Shown: positions 32,936 through 45,100 of the stretch, in pieces | Numbering within the stretch: the first letter of the stretch is position 1 | Layout of the letters: the number at the start of each line of letters is the position of its first letter | Origin: Phlebopus portentosus | Lineage: Eukaryota > Basidiomycota > Agaricomycetes > Boletales > Boletinellaceae | Direction of reading: 5' to 3' | DNA: 64,000 bases | Assembly: GCA_037892935.1 (NCBI GenBank) | Contig: JAYXKI010000009.1 | Coordinates: 1,674,001-1,738,000, forward strand | Notes under the pieces: model-generated | Databases searched by the model: none | The model's input: only the letters and a program-made list of their open reading frames with translations | Told to the model about the DNA's origin: nothing | Position numbers and translations under genes: made by a program

Positions 32936-34590
32936 GTGTCGATAGGGACTTGAGGTCGATGATCCTCGCCTCGATAAAATACTAGCTAAGAACCTTGCCC
33001 GTGAGAGGTGGTGTTAAAACTAGCGAGTGATCTTTCAATCCAATGTTAGAGGTGTAGGTCCGGGGTTACACCAGTTTCAATCCTTTTGCCTAAGCAGCGG
33101 TATGTTGTGTAGAGGTGATCTATCTACCCACGTTTAGCTGTACCACACAGTCCCCTTACTATTCTTCCTAGTTGCAGTTCTGGTAAGGGATGCTTTCAGA
33201 GACAAGGTAGAGTAAGAGCAGATTGGGATTTTCAAGAGGCGTAGTAGTATAAAGCACACAGTGAGTTGTGTTAGGACACTATCACCAGTGTGTTAAGAGG
33301 ATCGAAAGATAGGGGAAAGAGGGCCTACTTCTAACGCTATTTATGCTTTCTAGATATTCCATTTTCCATCCTATTTCTTACTCATCTTCTCTCCACTTTA
33401 CTCCACCTTGCTCCACCTTTCTCCACTTCTCTCCACCATTACATCACTTCCTTCATTATTCTGCTCCACTGAGTGCCACTTTGCTCCAATGTATCTCCAC
33501 TATGATGGAATTCTGTGGAGTTGCTGACTAAGACAATAGAGGTGCTGCTCTAATATGAAAAGCTCCACTGTCAGTGCTCCACTATGACGTCGATTCTATC
33601 ACCAGGTGGGATTGTAGCTTTTAGTGCAATGTAAGCAGCTCGATATGTGACTCTTCGCTATTCGTCTTGTGGTCTGAAGGGTGTAAGTACAACTCGCATA
33701 TCGGTATTGAGATGTCGGGTTAGTGTAGAGTATGGTCCAATGCATACCATGAACTGTATGAGTTCAGCTGGGGGATGCAGTTGTGTTCGAGTGACTAGCC
33801 ATACTTTGCCTAGAAGTCTAATGTTGCGAATAAATTGCCATATCCTCCATTGGAGTACCAGTTGTAGTTGCTTAGTGTCCAGGTTTGCATCCCTTAGTAA
33901 ATAAAGGTTTGCTTGTACTGTAGAGGCTGGACATGAGTTGTGTAGCTCTGGCTTGTACCATTCTAGTATCCTCTAAGTTATCGGGTCTGCAGCTCGAGTG
34001 GTTCAAGTTGTAATAATGAGTTCTTCATATCGCTTGGGTATTATAGGATTTGGTGAATTGGTATGTAACACTTCTTGCATGTGATGTTGGACTTCAATCT
34101 AGCAGTCACGTGTTTCGCTTGTAGCATGACATACTATGAAGTATATCTTATAAAGGACCATGTACACTCGGGCACAAGTCTGACAGTGCTGGAATGCTAG
34201 TGATGTCTCCATTAGGCTCAGATTAGCCTTTAGACTTTAGGCGTTAGACTTTGATAGTCACATTCTAGACTTCTCGAGCTTCTAGTAGTTTGATCGCTTC
34301 TTGACTTCTTTTGATCAGGTCAGATCAGGAGTTTGGTCGGCGGTGTTAAGGTGACGGTCGGCAGTAGTAAATCGGTAGTAGTAATTCCCGGTCAGTGGTG
34401 TTAAGTAGTCCGCAGGGTTACGTACTTGTGGCGTGATTCTTAGGCGTCTGTATATTGCCGCTGATGCCCGTAATCATTGCCTTGGTCGCGTTAACAGTAG
34501 TTTGGCTCTAGTGACTGCTAAACTGTTACTAGTCACGTTTGAAATGCTGATCGTGTTGATCTTGATGCGAGTTTTTGAGCGGATCCTTTC
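32936..34590. other. Region between gypsy and copia blocks; CTCCAC-rich patch
   Basis: No gene is seen in 1.65 kb. Within 33385-33590 the hexamer CTCCAC or one-base variants recur about ten times in a TC-rich context. Near 34320-34410 short GTCGG-type and GTAGTA-type units recur. Part of it may be the leader and lost LTR of the gypsy element, but no LTR ends were identifiable. Confidence 0.45.
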
Positions 34591-36404
34591 AGCCATAGAG
34601 AAATTTGTCAGTCTGATTGAGAATAGCACTTTTGAGCCAGTCAGGCTCCCTCCTGGTAGAAAGCCTATTAGATGCAGATGGGTGTTCAAGCTTAAGCGCA
34701 AGGCAGATAGATCTGTAGACAGATACAAGGCAAGGCTGGTAGCCAAGGGCTTCTCACAGCAACCAGGTCTTGAGTTCTCTTAGGTGTTTGCTCCTACAGC
34801 CAAGTGAGCTGCACTTAGAGCCATTCTAGCATTAGCTGCACTTGAAGACCTTGAGCTGTATAGTATTGATATCTCTACTGCTTTCCTCAATAGTGAGATA
34901 GAACATGATGTCTATATGACCCAGCCTGAAGGATTTGAGGACTACTTTGGCCCTAGATTGTTCTCAAGCTAATCAGGTCAATTTATAGCCTTAAGCAGGC
35001 TGGCCACTAATGGTACAAGAAGCTTGATTTAGTGATGAAAAACATAGGCTTTAAGTTAGTACACTGTGATTACAGTATTTGGATGTACAGCAGAGATGAA
35101 GTGCACATTATCATTCCAGTCTATGTTGATGATATGACTATTGCTGTAAAGTCTAAACAGCAATATGAATCTGTCAGAGATGAGCTGGCTAAGCACTTCA
35201 AACTGCATGAGTTGGGCCCAACCTCATTCCTACTAGGAGTCCACATCCAGAGAGACCACTCCAAGCACTCTGTCAATCTGTCACAGAGACAGTATATTAT
35301 TGATGTGCTAGAGCACTTCAGCATGAGCAATTGTGGCACTGTTACTACTCCTCTCTCTGAGCAGAAGCTCAGCAAGGACATAGCTCCTAAGACCCCTACA
35401 GAAACTGAATACAAGAAGTAGGTGCTCTACAAGCAATTAGTTGATGCACTCATGTATCTGGCTATAGCTACTAGGCCAGACATTGCTTATGCAATTGGTG
35501 TCTTGGGACGCTTTAGTTCCAATCCTGGTCCTGCTCATTGAAAGGCAGCAAAGCATTTATGTCATTATCTGCAGAGCACAAAGGATTTTAGGCTAACTTA
35601 TGCACCTGATCCTAAGTCACCTGAGCTGTTCACTATCTTCTGTGATGCTGACTATGAAGGAAATGAGAATAACAGGCACTCTACAAGTGGGATGATTGTC
35701 AAGATGGGAACTGGTGCTATCAGTTGGGCTAGCAAGTTGCAGCCCTTTGTCACTCTATCTGCCACTGAAGTAGAGTATATTGCTGCTATCAGTGCAGGAT
35801 AAGAAATTATGTGGCTGAGAAATCTGTTCACAGAATTTGGCTACAAGTTTAATACACCTTCCTCTCTGTACATTGATAACCAGTCTGCTCTGTCTGTGGT
35901 AAACAATCCTGAGCATTATGGACGCATGAAACACCTAGATCTGCGCTTTTACTGGTTAAGAGATGTTGTAGAGGCTGGCCATATTAATGTGCATTACTTG
36001 CCTACTCAGACTATGCCAGCTGACATCATGACCAAAGTACTTAGTAGAGTGAAGATGCAAGAGATGTGTAGGATGCTAGGATTGAAATGAGGTGTGTCAC
36101 ATATTGTCATATATGTGACATACATATGATAGAAGTATCGAATCAGGGGGGAGTGTTAGAAGTGTGATCCTAATACTGTTACTATTCTTTATTTATTGTT
36201 CTGTTTATATTCTTTGTTATGTTCGCTTTCTTGATCATGTGATGCTTATGTAATCTTCTGTAAAAGTGGCACAGTCCATTGGTGAGTACTCTACATCAAG
36301 TGTACTCACCACTGGACTCAGGTATGTAGTTAGACTATTAATACACATCAAGTGTACTCACCACTGGACTCAGTGGTCCCTTACTGGATTTGTGTGATCT
36401 AATA
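34591..36404 (+). mobile_element. Copia copy 1: 5'-truncated RT-RNase H with 3' LTR
   Basis: Begins abruptly inside RT (FVSLIENSTFEPVRLPPGRK) and runs through YVDD (VYVDDMTIA) and RNase H (YIDNQSALSV) to MLGLK and a stop near 36090, then a polypurine tract and the LTR at 36154-36404. Stops are of the transition type: CAG to TAG after LEFS, TGG to TGA after PTAK, CAA to TAA in GQEIM and TGG to TGA in AHWKAAK, plus a one-base deletion near 34960. It is one of the oldest copies here. Confidence 0.88.
36154..36404 (+). repeat. Copia LTR (copy 1, 3')
   Basis: 251 bp starting TGTTAGAAGTGTGAT directly after the purine tract AGGGGGGAG (36145-36153) and ending TCTAATA, one transition from the family end TCTAACA. 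It contains both copies of the internal 52-bp unit. Confidence 0.9.
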
Positions 36405-37722
36405 GGCTGAGCTACAGAGTTAGTATCAGAAGCAGTGTCAGGTGCAGTTGGCTCTGCTGAGTTAAAGTTGAAGCACTGTGGTAGAATAAAGGAGCCTGGC
36501 ACATATCTAGAAAGGTGCTGTCTAACATAGTCTACATCCTACCAGCTAGTAGTGTGATGTCTAATAGGTCTCCACATTAGATCTGGCCACCAGAGAGAAG
36601 CAGGCCTTTATTTCTTTGAAGTCTGCTCAGACAGCAGTGGTAAAGTAGTATGTTCACACTTTGATAGATGAGTAGCTAGTGAAGGAGGATGATGTAGAGG
36701 ACTATGTGGAGGAGGGCTAGATAATAGATTGGGTGAAGGACTAGATGTAAATGTAGGTGTAAGCATAGGAGGATCTGCTAGATGCACAGGAGCAGGTGGA
36801 GGAGGAGGAGCTGGCAGAGCATCAATAGCATCCTCTACTCCCCCCTGTTCTGGCAGGTCTTCTGTCTATGCAGGCATATTCACCCTTAAGTCAACTAGGT
36901 TTCTAGATGTACCAGGGAAGACTCTCTCATCAAATTGAGCAGAGTCACTAATGACTTCCTTCCTGGTAAGTGAATTCCAGAACAGTCAGCCTTTATAATT
37001 AAAGGGGTAGCCTAGAAACACACATTTCTGTGTATAAGACTGCAGCTACTTGTGTTGATCTTTCTTCGCAAGCACATAGGAGGTGCATCTAAATACACAC
37101 AAGTGAGAGACATCTGGTTTTGACTGAAATCAGAGCTCATAGGGTGTACTGGCAGACACAGCAGAGATGGGAGAGTAGTTGTACACATGCACAAATGCTA
37201 CCACTACATCTCACCAGAAGCTAGAGGGCAGATGTGCTTTATTAAGCATAGTAGTGATACCCTCTACAAGTGTAAGTTTGGAGACATTAGACCTGTGCTG
37301 CTTGCCAGCAATGCAAGGTTCACAGACAGGATCTGGAGTGCTCTGAGATTTGACAACCATTCCCTTGACTAACTCCTCAGTCATCAACCTGTTCATATCA
37401 CTATGATTGAGGTGTACAAAGCACCTGTGCTAAAGTGTAGTGTCAAGTGGACAGGTGCTGGTGAATGCAGCATAAGCAATAGTAGGAACAATATGGCTAT
37501 TGAGAGTTGCTGCATTGTTAGGAGTGATGTTTACAGTGAAAAGGACTGTTCCATGACAATGAAAAAGCATCTTGTTATAGTGAATAGTGACAATATATAA
37601 TTTAGAATGAGTCAAATACAGGACTGAGAGGAGATTGTTTCTAAGATTAGAAACATGGAGTACATGCTCAAATTCAAGTAACTGTTCAGATTTGCCACTA
37701 ACTACAGGCTAAAAGCATATTA
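36405..37722 (-). mobile_element. Copia copy 2: degenerate inverted protease-integrase-linker fragment
   Basis: Read leftwards: protease tail, GAG-preIN zinc region, integrase core and the Pro-rich linker, with many stops. It abuts the end of copy 1's LTR on the left and runs straight into an LTR on the right without a primer site or gag. It is a recombined remnant. Confidence 0.85.
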
Positions 37723-37921
37723 TGTTAGATCATACAAATTCAGCAAGAGACCACTGAGTCCAGTGGTGAGTACACTTGATGTAGAGTACTCACCAATGGA
37801 CTGTGCCGCTTTTACAGAAGATTACATAAGCATCACATGATCAAGAAAGCGAACATAACAAAGAATATAAACAGAACAATAAATAAAGAATAGTAATAGT
37901 ATCAGGATCACACTTCTAACA
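37723..37921 (-). repeat. Copia LTR, short form (199 bp)
   Basis: Minus-strand LTR from TGTTAG at 37921 to CTAACA at 37723. It lacks one 52-bp internal unit found twice in the 252-bp form. On its right (37922-37978, minus) is the end of an element interior with the purine tract, so it was a 3' LTR. Confidence 0.88.
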
Positions 37922-39459
37922 CTCCCCCATGATCCGATACTTCTGTCACATATATGTCACATATATGACAATATGTGACTACACCAATCCCCATTTACCT
38001 CTTATCCCAGATGCAGGAACTGACTGGATTGCTGACACAGGTGCTACTTGCCACATGACTCCACATCGTCATTGGTTCACCAAATACTCAACAAATCACA
38101 CCCCTATTCGTTTAGCCAACAACCAAGTTATTTATTCAGTTGGCATTGGCACAGTGCGCTTTCAGCCTGTAGTTGGTGGCAAACCTGGACAGTTACTTGA
38201 ATTTGAGCGTGTACTTCATGTTCCTGATCTCAGAAACAATCTCCTCTCAGTCCTGTATTTGACTTGTTCCAAATCATATGTTGTCACCATTCACCATAAC
38301 AAGATGCTTTTCCATCGTCATGGAACAGTTCTTTTCACTGCAAACATCACCTCTTACAATGCAGCAACTCTCAATGGCCACATTGTCTCTACCATTGCTT
38401 ATGCTGCATTCACCAGCACCTGTCCACTTGACACTACACTTTGGCACAGGCGCTTTGCACATCTCAATCATGGTGATGTAAACAGGTTGATGACTGAGGA
38501 GCTAGTCAAGGGAATGGTTGTCAAATCCAAGAGCACTCCAGATCCTATCTGTGAACCTTGCATTGCTGGCAAGCAGCACAGGTCTAATGTCTCCAAACTT
38601 GCATCTCATAGAGCTTCTGGTCTCCTACAATTGGTTCACTCTGATGTTCATGGTCCATTGCCTGTCCAATCTAGACATGGCTTTAAATATTAGATCACCT
38701 TCATTGATGATTACAGCTGCTACTGGGCTGTTCTCCCATTGAAGAAGAAGAGTGATGCATTTGCTGCCTTCAAGCAATTTAAGGCCTATGCAGAGAACCA
38801 GTTAGGAGTGAAGATCAAAGCCACTCGTGATGATAAAGGTGGAGAGTATGTGTCTAAGGAATGGGACCAGTTCTGTATTACTGCAGGCATCCACAGACAG
38901 CACACTATTAGAGATGAACCTCATCAGAATGGTGTTACAGAGTGTGCCAACAGGACACTTGCAGAGAGCATTACTACTATGCTTAATGAAGCACACCTGC
39001 CCTCTAGCTTCTGGTGGGATGCAGTGGCAGCATTTGTACATATACACAACCGCTCTCCCACCTCTGCTGTGTCTGCCAGTACACCCTATGAGCTCTGGTT
39101 CCAGTCAAAGCCAGATGTCTCTCACTTGCGTATATTTAGATGCACCTCCTATGTACTTGTGAAGAAAGATCAACACAAGCAGCTGCAGTCCCACATACAT
39201 AAATGTGTGTTCCTAGGCTACCCCTCTAACTATAAAGGCTGGTTGTTCTGGAATCCACTTACCAGGAAGGAAGTCATTAGTGACTCTGCTCAATTTGATG
39301 AGAGAGTCTTCCCTGGTACATCTAGAAACCCAGTTGACTTGAGGGTGAATGTGCCTACACAGACAGAAGATCTGCCAGAACAGGGGGGAGTAGAGGATGC
39401 TATTGATGTTCTGCCAGCTCCTCCTATGCATCCAGCAGATCCTCCTATGCCTACACCTA
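37922..39459. mobile_element. Copia copy 3: protease-integrase fragment (+) after an inverted 57-bp tail
   Basis: 37922-37978 belongs to the minus-strand tail of the preceding LTR. From 37979 the plus strand reads DYTNPH, protease DTGATCHMTP, WHRRFAHLNHGDVNRLM, CEPCIAGKQHRSN and integrase, with TGG to TAG at 38691-38693 (after GFKY), then MKKKSDAFAAFKQFK to the Pro-rich linker PADPPMPTP. It is cut at 39459 by the LTR of copy 4. It shares three point changes with the fragment at 54922-56075. Confidence 0.87.
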
Positions 39460-39711
39460 TGTTAGAAGTGTGATTCTGACACTCTTAGTATTTTGTAGTT
39501 TATTGTTCTGTTTATATTCTTCCTTATGTCCGCTTTCTTGATCATGTGATGCTTATGTAATCTCCTGTAAAAGCGGCACAGTCCATTGGTAAGTACTCTA
39601 CATTAAGTGTACTCACCACTGGACTCAGGTATGTAGTTAGACTGCTAATATACATCAAGTGTACTCATCACTGGACTCAGTGGTCCCTTGCTGGATTTGT
39701 GTGATCTAACA
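39460..39711 (+). repeat. Copia 5' LTR (copy 4)
   Basis: 252 bp, TGTTAGA to TCTAACA, with a 15-bp-arm hairpin and two 52-bp units. It starts inside the linker sequence of copy 3. Confidence 0.93.
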
Positions 39712-39722
39712 GGTTATGAGCC
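39712..39722 (+). other. Primer binding site, initiator tRNA-Met half-tRNA type (copy 4)
   Basis: GGTTATGAGCC follows the LTR directly. It is the reverse complement of GGCTCATAACC, the anticodon stem-loop (CAT) of eukaryotic initiator tRNA-Met, as in Drosophila copia and yeast Ty5, which prime from a cleaved half tRNA. Confidence 0.75.
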
Positions 39723-40897
39723 TTGAGCTCTAGCTGTCTGCACTGCCGCATTTTTGAGTTTTTGGGTTTGGAGAGCTGCTGCTGTTGTCAGAGAAGCTTT
39801 TAGTGTTCTGGACTGGCCTTTTGGTGTGTTCCTAGTGTTCCCATCATCCTCTGCACCCTTCTGTGCAGTTTCCACAGTCCCAGAGCCCTCTGCCTTCTTC
39901 TTTGGCCTTTATTAGTGCCAAATCTCCCCAAAACTCCGCCGCTTGATTGCTCCATAACCATCCAGCCGTTTTCGACGCCCTTTGGCACGTTTACTCGGCC
40001 CATATAGGCCTACTGTCCTGCCGAGTTTCAGCTTGATCCGTTGCGATTTGACACTGCTATAGCCCTATCACTTTTGGCTATTTTCGAAGTTGCATTGCCT
40101 ATCCCGGGTGAACCGCTGATCCGTTTCTCACGAAATTTGGCACGTCTATTTGGCCTATTTCCGCGTCCCCTGTCGCGAAGTTTCAGCCAAATCGGTCAAG
40201 AACTCGCCGACTTATTGAAGGATCTTTGTTTTGCACCCCATTTTGCCAACTTTCGATTTTCTCGGCAACCGCTGATCCGATCTGAACACCCTTTGGTGTG
40301 CATACGGCTCCTATACCTGTGCATACTTCCACCAAGTTTCAGCCTGAGCGGCCGCGGTTTAACTGTGCTGTGGGCTATTCTTGTGCCGACGAAAATCGTC
40401 GATTGCTGCCGATCCGCTGATCCGATCCGCATGCTCTTTGCACCGTTCGATTCCGCTCATCGTCCTCTATCTGCGTGCCAATTTGTGCACCGTTACGTCC
40501 ATCCGTTCCCTCTCTGCGCTGCATTTTGTGTCTGGCAGCTCTGGTGTTAATTGGTGTGTGGCTCCATCACTGTTGTTGGATCAGCCTAGCCTATAGACTG
40601 TGAAGCTTGCCTGCCCGGCCTTAGTTCGCTGGTTGTAGTCACTCTTTGAGTGTCTACTTAAGCCTAGAGCCTCTCTCAGTTAGCGGTGCCTGCGGGGTCT
40701 TAGCAGACCAACAGACCAGCACTGTCTTGCGGCAAATCTGTGTATACTTCAGTGACTGTAGAAGACTGCACTGGTTGGCATTGATCTGTCACCTCCAGGC
40801 ATAAATTTGTTAGCGCTCTCTCCCTCATTGCTCTTTTACTGCTTATTTCTTCTAAGCATCATCTGTCCACTCTCATCCACACCTTATTTCAACTATC

Positions 40898-43800
40898 ATA
40901 TCTGATCCTGTCACCTCTGAGACGCTATCCACTATCACCAAGCTCAATGACAGCAATTACTCTATCTGGAAGCATGATATGCGTGCTGCACTTCAAGTCA
41001 AGAAGTTGTGGCGCCTGACCTCTGGTCAGGAAGCTAAGCCTAGTGCTCCAGCAGAGGCTGTCCAGCTCTGGGAAGAGAAGGCTGAGCAAGCTGCAGGCCT
41101 GATCTATCAGAGAATTGAGCATAGCATGCAGGTTATGGTGCAGGACTACATGGATGATCCAGTCAAGATGTGGACTGAGCTTCAGAAGATCAATGAGCAG
41201 GACAACCCAGCTGCGCGCTTTAATGCCTATGATGAGTTCTTTAACATCACCAAGAAGGAAGATGAGTCCCTCACCAATCTGGTGAGCAGGGTTGAGCTAG
41301 CACTGCACAAGATCAGAAGCACTCGTTCTAGCACCCTCAAACTTGAGGAGTTTGAGAATGAGCTTGCATGTGCATGTCTGATTCGTGCTCTTCCTGAGGA
41401 CTATGCTTCCTTTCGCTCTGCAGTACTCCTTATGAAGGAATTCAAGTGGAATAACCTTAAGGAGGCATTTGCCCAAGAGCAGCAGAACCGTCAAGAGCAC
41501 ATTCAGCTTCAGCCCCAGGCCATGTTCACATCCACTAGTAGTGCTGTAAAGCCTATCTCCTCTCAAGGTGTCACTTGCACCTTCTGTAGTATTCCTAAGC
41601 ACACAGAGGAGAACTGCTATATGAAGCAGGCAGCTTCTAAGGATGCACATGTCAGGGCTAAGAGGAACAGGGAAGAGAAGAGAAGGAAGGGCAGGAAGGG
41701 CCAGAAGGCCCATGTTGCTCAACAAGATGAATCTGCTGAATTTGCTGGCAAGCAGCACAGGTCTAATGTCTCCAAACTTGCATCTCACAGAGCTTCTGGT
41801 CTCCTCCAATTGGTTCACTCTGATGTTCATGGTCCATTGCCTGTTCAATCTAGACATGGCTTTAAATATTGGATCACCTTCATTGATGATTACAGCCGCT
41901 ACTGGGCTGTTCTCCCATTGAAGAAGAAGAGTGATGCATTTACTGCTTTCAAGCAATTTAAGGCCTATGCAGAGAACCAGTTAGGAGTGAAGATCAAAGC
42001 CACTCATGATGATAAAGGTGGAGAATATGTGTCTAAGGAATGGGACCAGTTCTGTATTACTGCAGGCATCCACAGACAGCACACTATTAGAGATGAACCT
42101 CATCAGAATGGTGTTGCAGAGCGTGCTAACAGGACACTTGCAGAGGGCATTACTACTATGCTTAATGAAGCACACCTGCCTTCTAGCTTCTGGTGGGATG
42201 CAGTGGCAGCATTTGTACATGTACACAACCGCTCTCCCACCTCTGCTGTGTCTGCCAGTACACCCTATGAGCTCTGGTTCCAGTCAAAGCCAGATGTCTC
42301 TCACTTGCGTGTATTTGGATGCACCTCTTATGTGCTTGTGAAGAAAGATCAACACAAGCAGCTGCAGTCCCACACACAGAAATGTGTGTTCCTAGGCTAT
42401 CCCTCTAACTATAAAGGCTGGTTGTTCTGGAATCCACTTACCAGGAAGGAAGTCATTAGTGACTCTGCTCAATTTGATGAGAGAGTCTTCCCTGGTACAT
42501 CTAAAAACCCAGTTGACTTGAGGGTGAATATGCCTACACAGACAGAAGACCTGCCAGAACAGGGGGGAGTAGAGGATGCTATTGATGTTCTGCCAGCTCC
42601 TCCTCCACCACCTGCTCCTATGCATCCAGCAGATCCTCCTATGCCTACACCTACACCTACACCTAGTCCTCCACCTAATCTATCACCTAGTCCTCCTTCA
42701 CACAGTCCCCTACATCATCCTCCTTCACCAGCCACTCATCCACCAAAGCGTGAACACACTACTTCACCACTGCTATCTGAGCAGGCCTCAAAGAAACAAA
42801 GGCCTGCTTCTCCCTGGTGGCCAGATCCAATGTGGAGACCTATTAGATATCATACCACTGGCTGGTGGGATATGGACTATGTTGGACAGCGCCTTCCCAG
42901 ACGTGTGCCAGGCTCCCCTATTCCACCACAGCACTTCAACTTCAACTCAGCAGAGCCAACTGTATCTGACACTGCACCTGACACTGCTTCTGATACTGAC
43001 TCTGCAGCTCAGCCAGATGTTGTAGAGCAGCCAGAGCAGGATGTTGAGATGGACAGTGACTCACCTGATGAACTGGACATTATGTCAGAAGAGGAGTTGC
43101 AAGCTGAAGCACTGATGTTTACTGGCCTAATGGATTTTGGTGCTAATGCAGGACTAGAGGACATCTATCTGTCTTATGAAGATGCTCTGGAATATGCATT
43201 CCAGTCATCTAATTGCACTGAGCATGTGTTCTCTGCACAAGATGTGCAACACATCAGTCCTGAACCCTATCAGTGGAAGGACATCAAAGGACGTCCTGAT
43301 GCAGACTTCTTGGAGAAAGCAGCCATGGAGGAATTTATCAGTCTGATTGAGAATGGCACATTTGAACCAGTCAGACTACCTCCTAGCAGAAAGCCCATTG
43401 GATGCAGATGGGTGTTCAAGCTCAAGCGCAAGGCAGATGGATCTGTAGACAGGTACAAAGCAAGGCTGGTAGCCAAGGGCTTCTCTCAGCAACCAGGTCT
43501 TGAGTTCTCTCAGGTGTTTGCTTCTACAGCCAAGTGGGCTGCACTTAGAGCTATCCTGGCAATAGCTGCATTTGAAGACCTTGAGCTGTATAGTGTTGAT
43601 ATCTCTACTGCTTTCCTCAATGGTGAGATGGAGCATGATGTCTATATGACCTAGCCTGAAGGATTTGAGGACTACTTTGGCCCTGGATTTGTTCTCAAGC
43701 TGATCAAGTCAATTTATGGCCTTAAGCAGGCTGGCCACCAATGACACAAGAAGCTTGATTCAGTGATGAAGAGCATGGGCTTCAAGTTAGTGCGCTGTGA

Positions 43801-44821
43801 TTACAGCATTTGGGTGTACAGCAGAGATGAAGTGCATATCATCATTCCAGTCTATGTTGATGACATGACCATTGCTGTAAAGTCTAAGCAGCAGTATGAG
43901 TCTGTCAGAGATGAACTGGCTAAGCACTTTAAACTGCATGAGTTGGGCCCAACCTCATTCCTGCTAGGAGTCCATATTCAGAGAGACCGTTCCAAGCACT
44001 CTATCAGTCTGTCACAGAGACAGTATATTATTGATGTGCTAGAGCGCTTCAGCATGAGCAACTGTGGCACTGTTACTACTCCTCTCCCTGAGCAGAAGCT
44101 CAGCAAGGACATGGCTCCTAAGACCTCTGCAGAAACTGAATACATGAAGCAGGTGCCCTACAAGCAATTAGTTGATGCACTCATGTATCTGGCTATTGCT
44201 ACTAGGCCAGATATTGCCTATGCAGTTGGTGTCTTGGGACGCTTCAGTTCTAATCCTGGTCCAGCTCATTGGAAGGCAGTAAAGCATCTATGTCGCTATC
44301 TACAGGGTACAAAGGATTTCAGGTTGACTTATGCACCTGATCCTAAGTCCTCTGAGCTGTTTACTACCTTCTGTGATGCTGACCATGGAGGAAATGAGGA
44401 TAACAGACGGTCCACAAGTGGGATGGTTGTCAAGATGGGAACTGGTGCTATCAGCTGGGCTAGCAAGTTGCAGCCCTTTGTGACTCTATCCACCACTGAA
44501 GCAGAATACATTGCTGCTGTTAGTGCAGGACAAGAGATTATGTGGCTGAGAAATCTCTTTACAAAGTTTGGCTACAAATTTGATGCACCCTCTTCCCTGT
44601 ACATTGATAACCAGTCTGCTCTATCTGTGGCAAACAATCCTGAGCATCATGGACGCATGAAACACCTAGATCTGCGCTTCTACTGGTTGAGAGATGTTGT
44701 AGAGGCTGGTCATATCAAAGTGCATTACTTGCCCACTCAGACCATGCCAGCAGACATTATGACCAAAGCATTAAGCAGAGTAAAGGTGCAGGAGATGTGT
44801 AAGATGCTGGGATTATGTTGA
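40898..44821 (+). pseudogene. Copia copy 4 gag-IN-RT-RH, start lost, protease deleted in frame
   Basis: The gag start reads ATA (40898-40900) where copy 7 has ATG. The frame then stays open to a TAG at 43652-43654. Gag carries LNDSNYSIWKHDMRAALQVK and a zinc knuckle CTFCSIPKHTEENC. At 41744-41751 gag fuses straight to integrase (EFAGKQHRSNVSK); compared with copy 7, about 609 nt (203 codons: protease and the preIN zinc region) are gone between two GCTGGCAA repeats. Integrase shows VHSDVHGPL, DDKGGEYVSKEW and NGVAERANRTLAE; the RT has VYVDDMTIA and a TGA (TGG to TGA) at 43742-43744; RNase H has FCDADHGG and YIDNQSALSV. It ends MLGLC. Confidence 0.9.
42560..42570 (+). other. Putative central polypurine tract
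   Basis: CAGGGGGGAGT lies between integrase and the Pro-rich linker and is identical over 11 bases to the terminal purine tract next to the 3' LTR (44839-44849). Ty1 has a comparable second tract in its integrase region. Function here is inference. Confidence 0.45.
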
Positions 44822-44848
44822 AGGAAGAAGTGTCAGATCAGGGGGGAG

Positions 44849-45100
44849 TGTTAGAAGTGTGATTCTGACACTCTTAGTATTTTGTAGTTTATTGTTCTGT
44901 TTATATTCTTCCTTATGTCCGCTTTCTTGATCATGTGATGCTTATGTAATCTCCTGTAAAAGCAGCACAGTCCATTGGTGAGTACTCTACATCAAGTGTA
45001 CTCACCACTGGACTCAGGTATGTAGTTAGACTGCTAATATACATCAAGTGTACTCATCACTGGACTCAGTGGTCCCTTGCTGGATTTGTGTGATCTAACA
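44849..45100 (+). repeat. Copia 3' LTR (copy 4)
   Basis: 252 bp, preceded by the purine tract AGGGGGGAG (44840-44848). It shares the CTCATCACTGG variant with the 5' LTR of the same copy, which supports their pairing. Confidence 0.93.

Larger units (their letters stand above)
39460..45100 (+). mobile_element. Copia copy 4: LTR-to-LTR element, 5641 bp, protease deleted
   Basis: Both LTRs are present (39460-39711 and 44849-45100); by eye they differ at three positions, all transitions. The primer site is 39712-39722, the leader runs to about 40897, coding to 44821, and the purine tract is 44840-44848. Flanks (ACCTA left, TTAAG right) show no target-site duplication, so the ends come from recombination or later rearrangement. 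It is non-autonomous: no start codon, no protease, two stops in RT. Confidence 0.92.
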
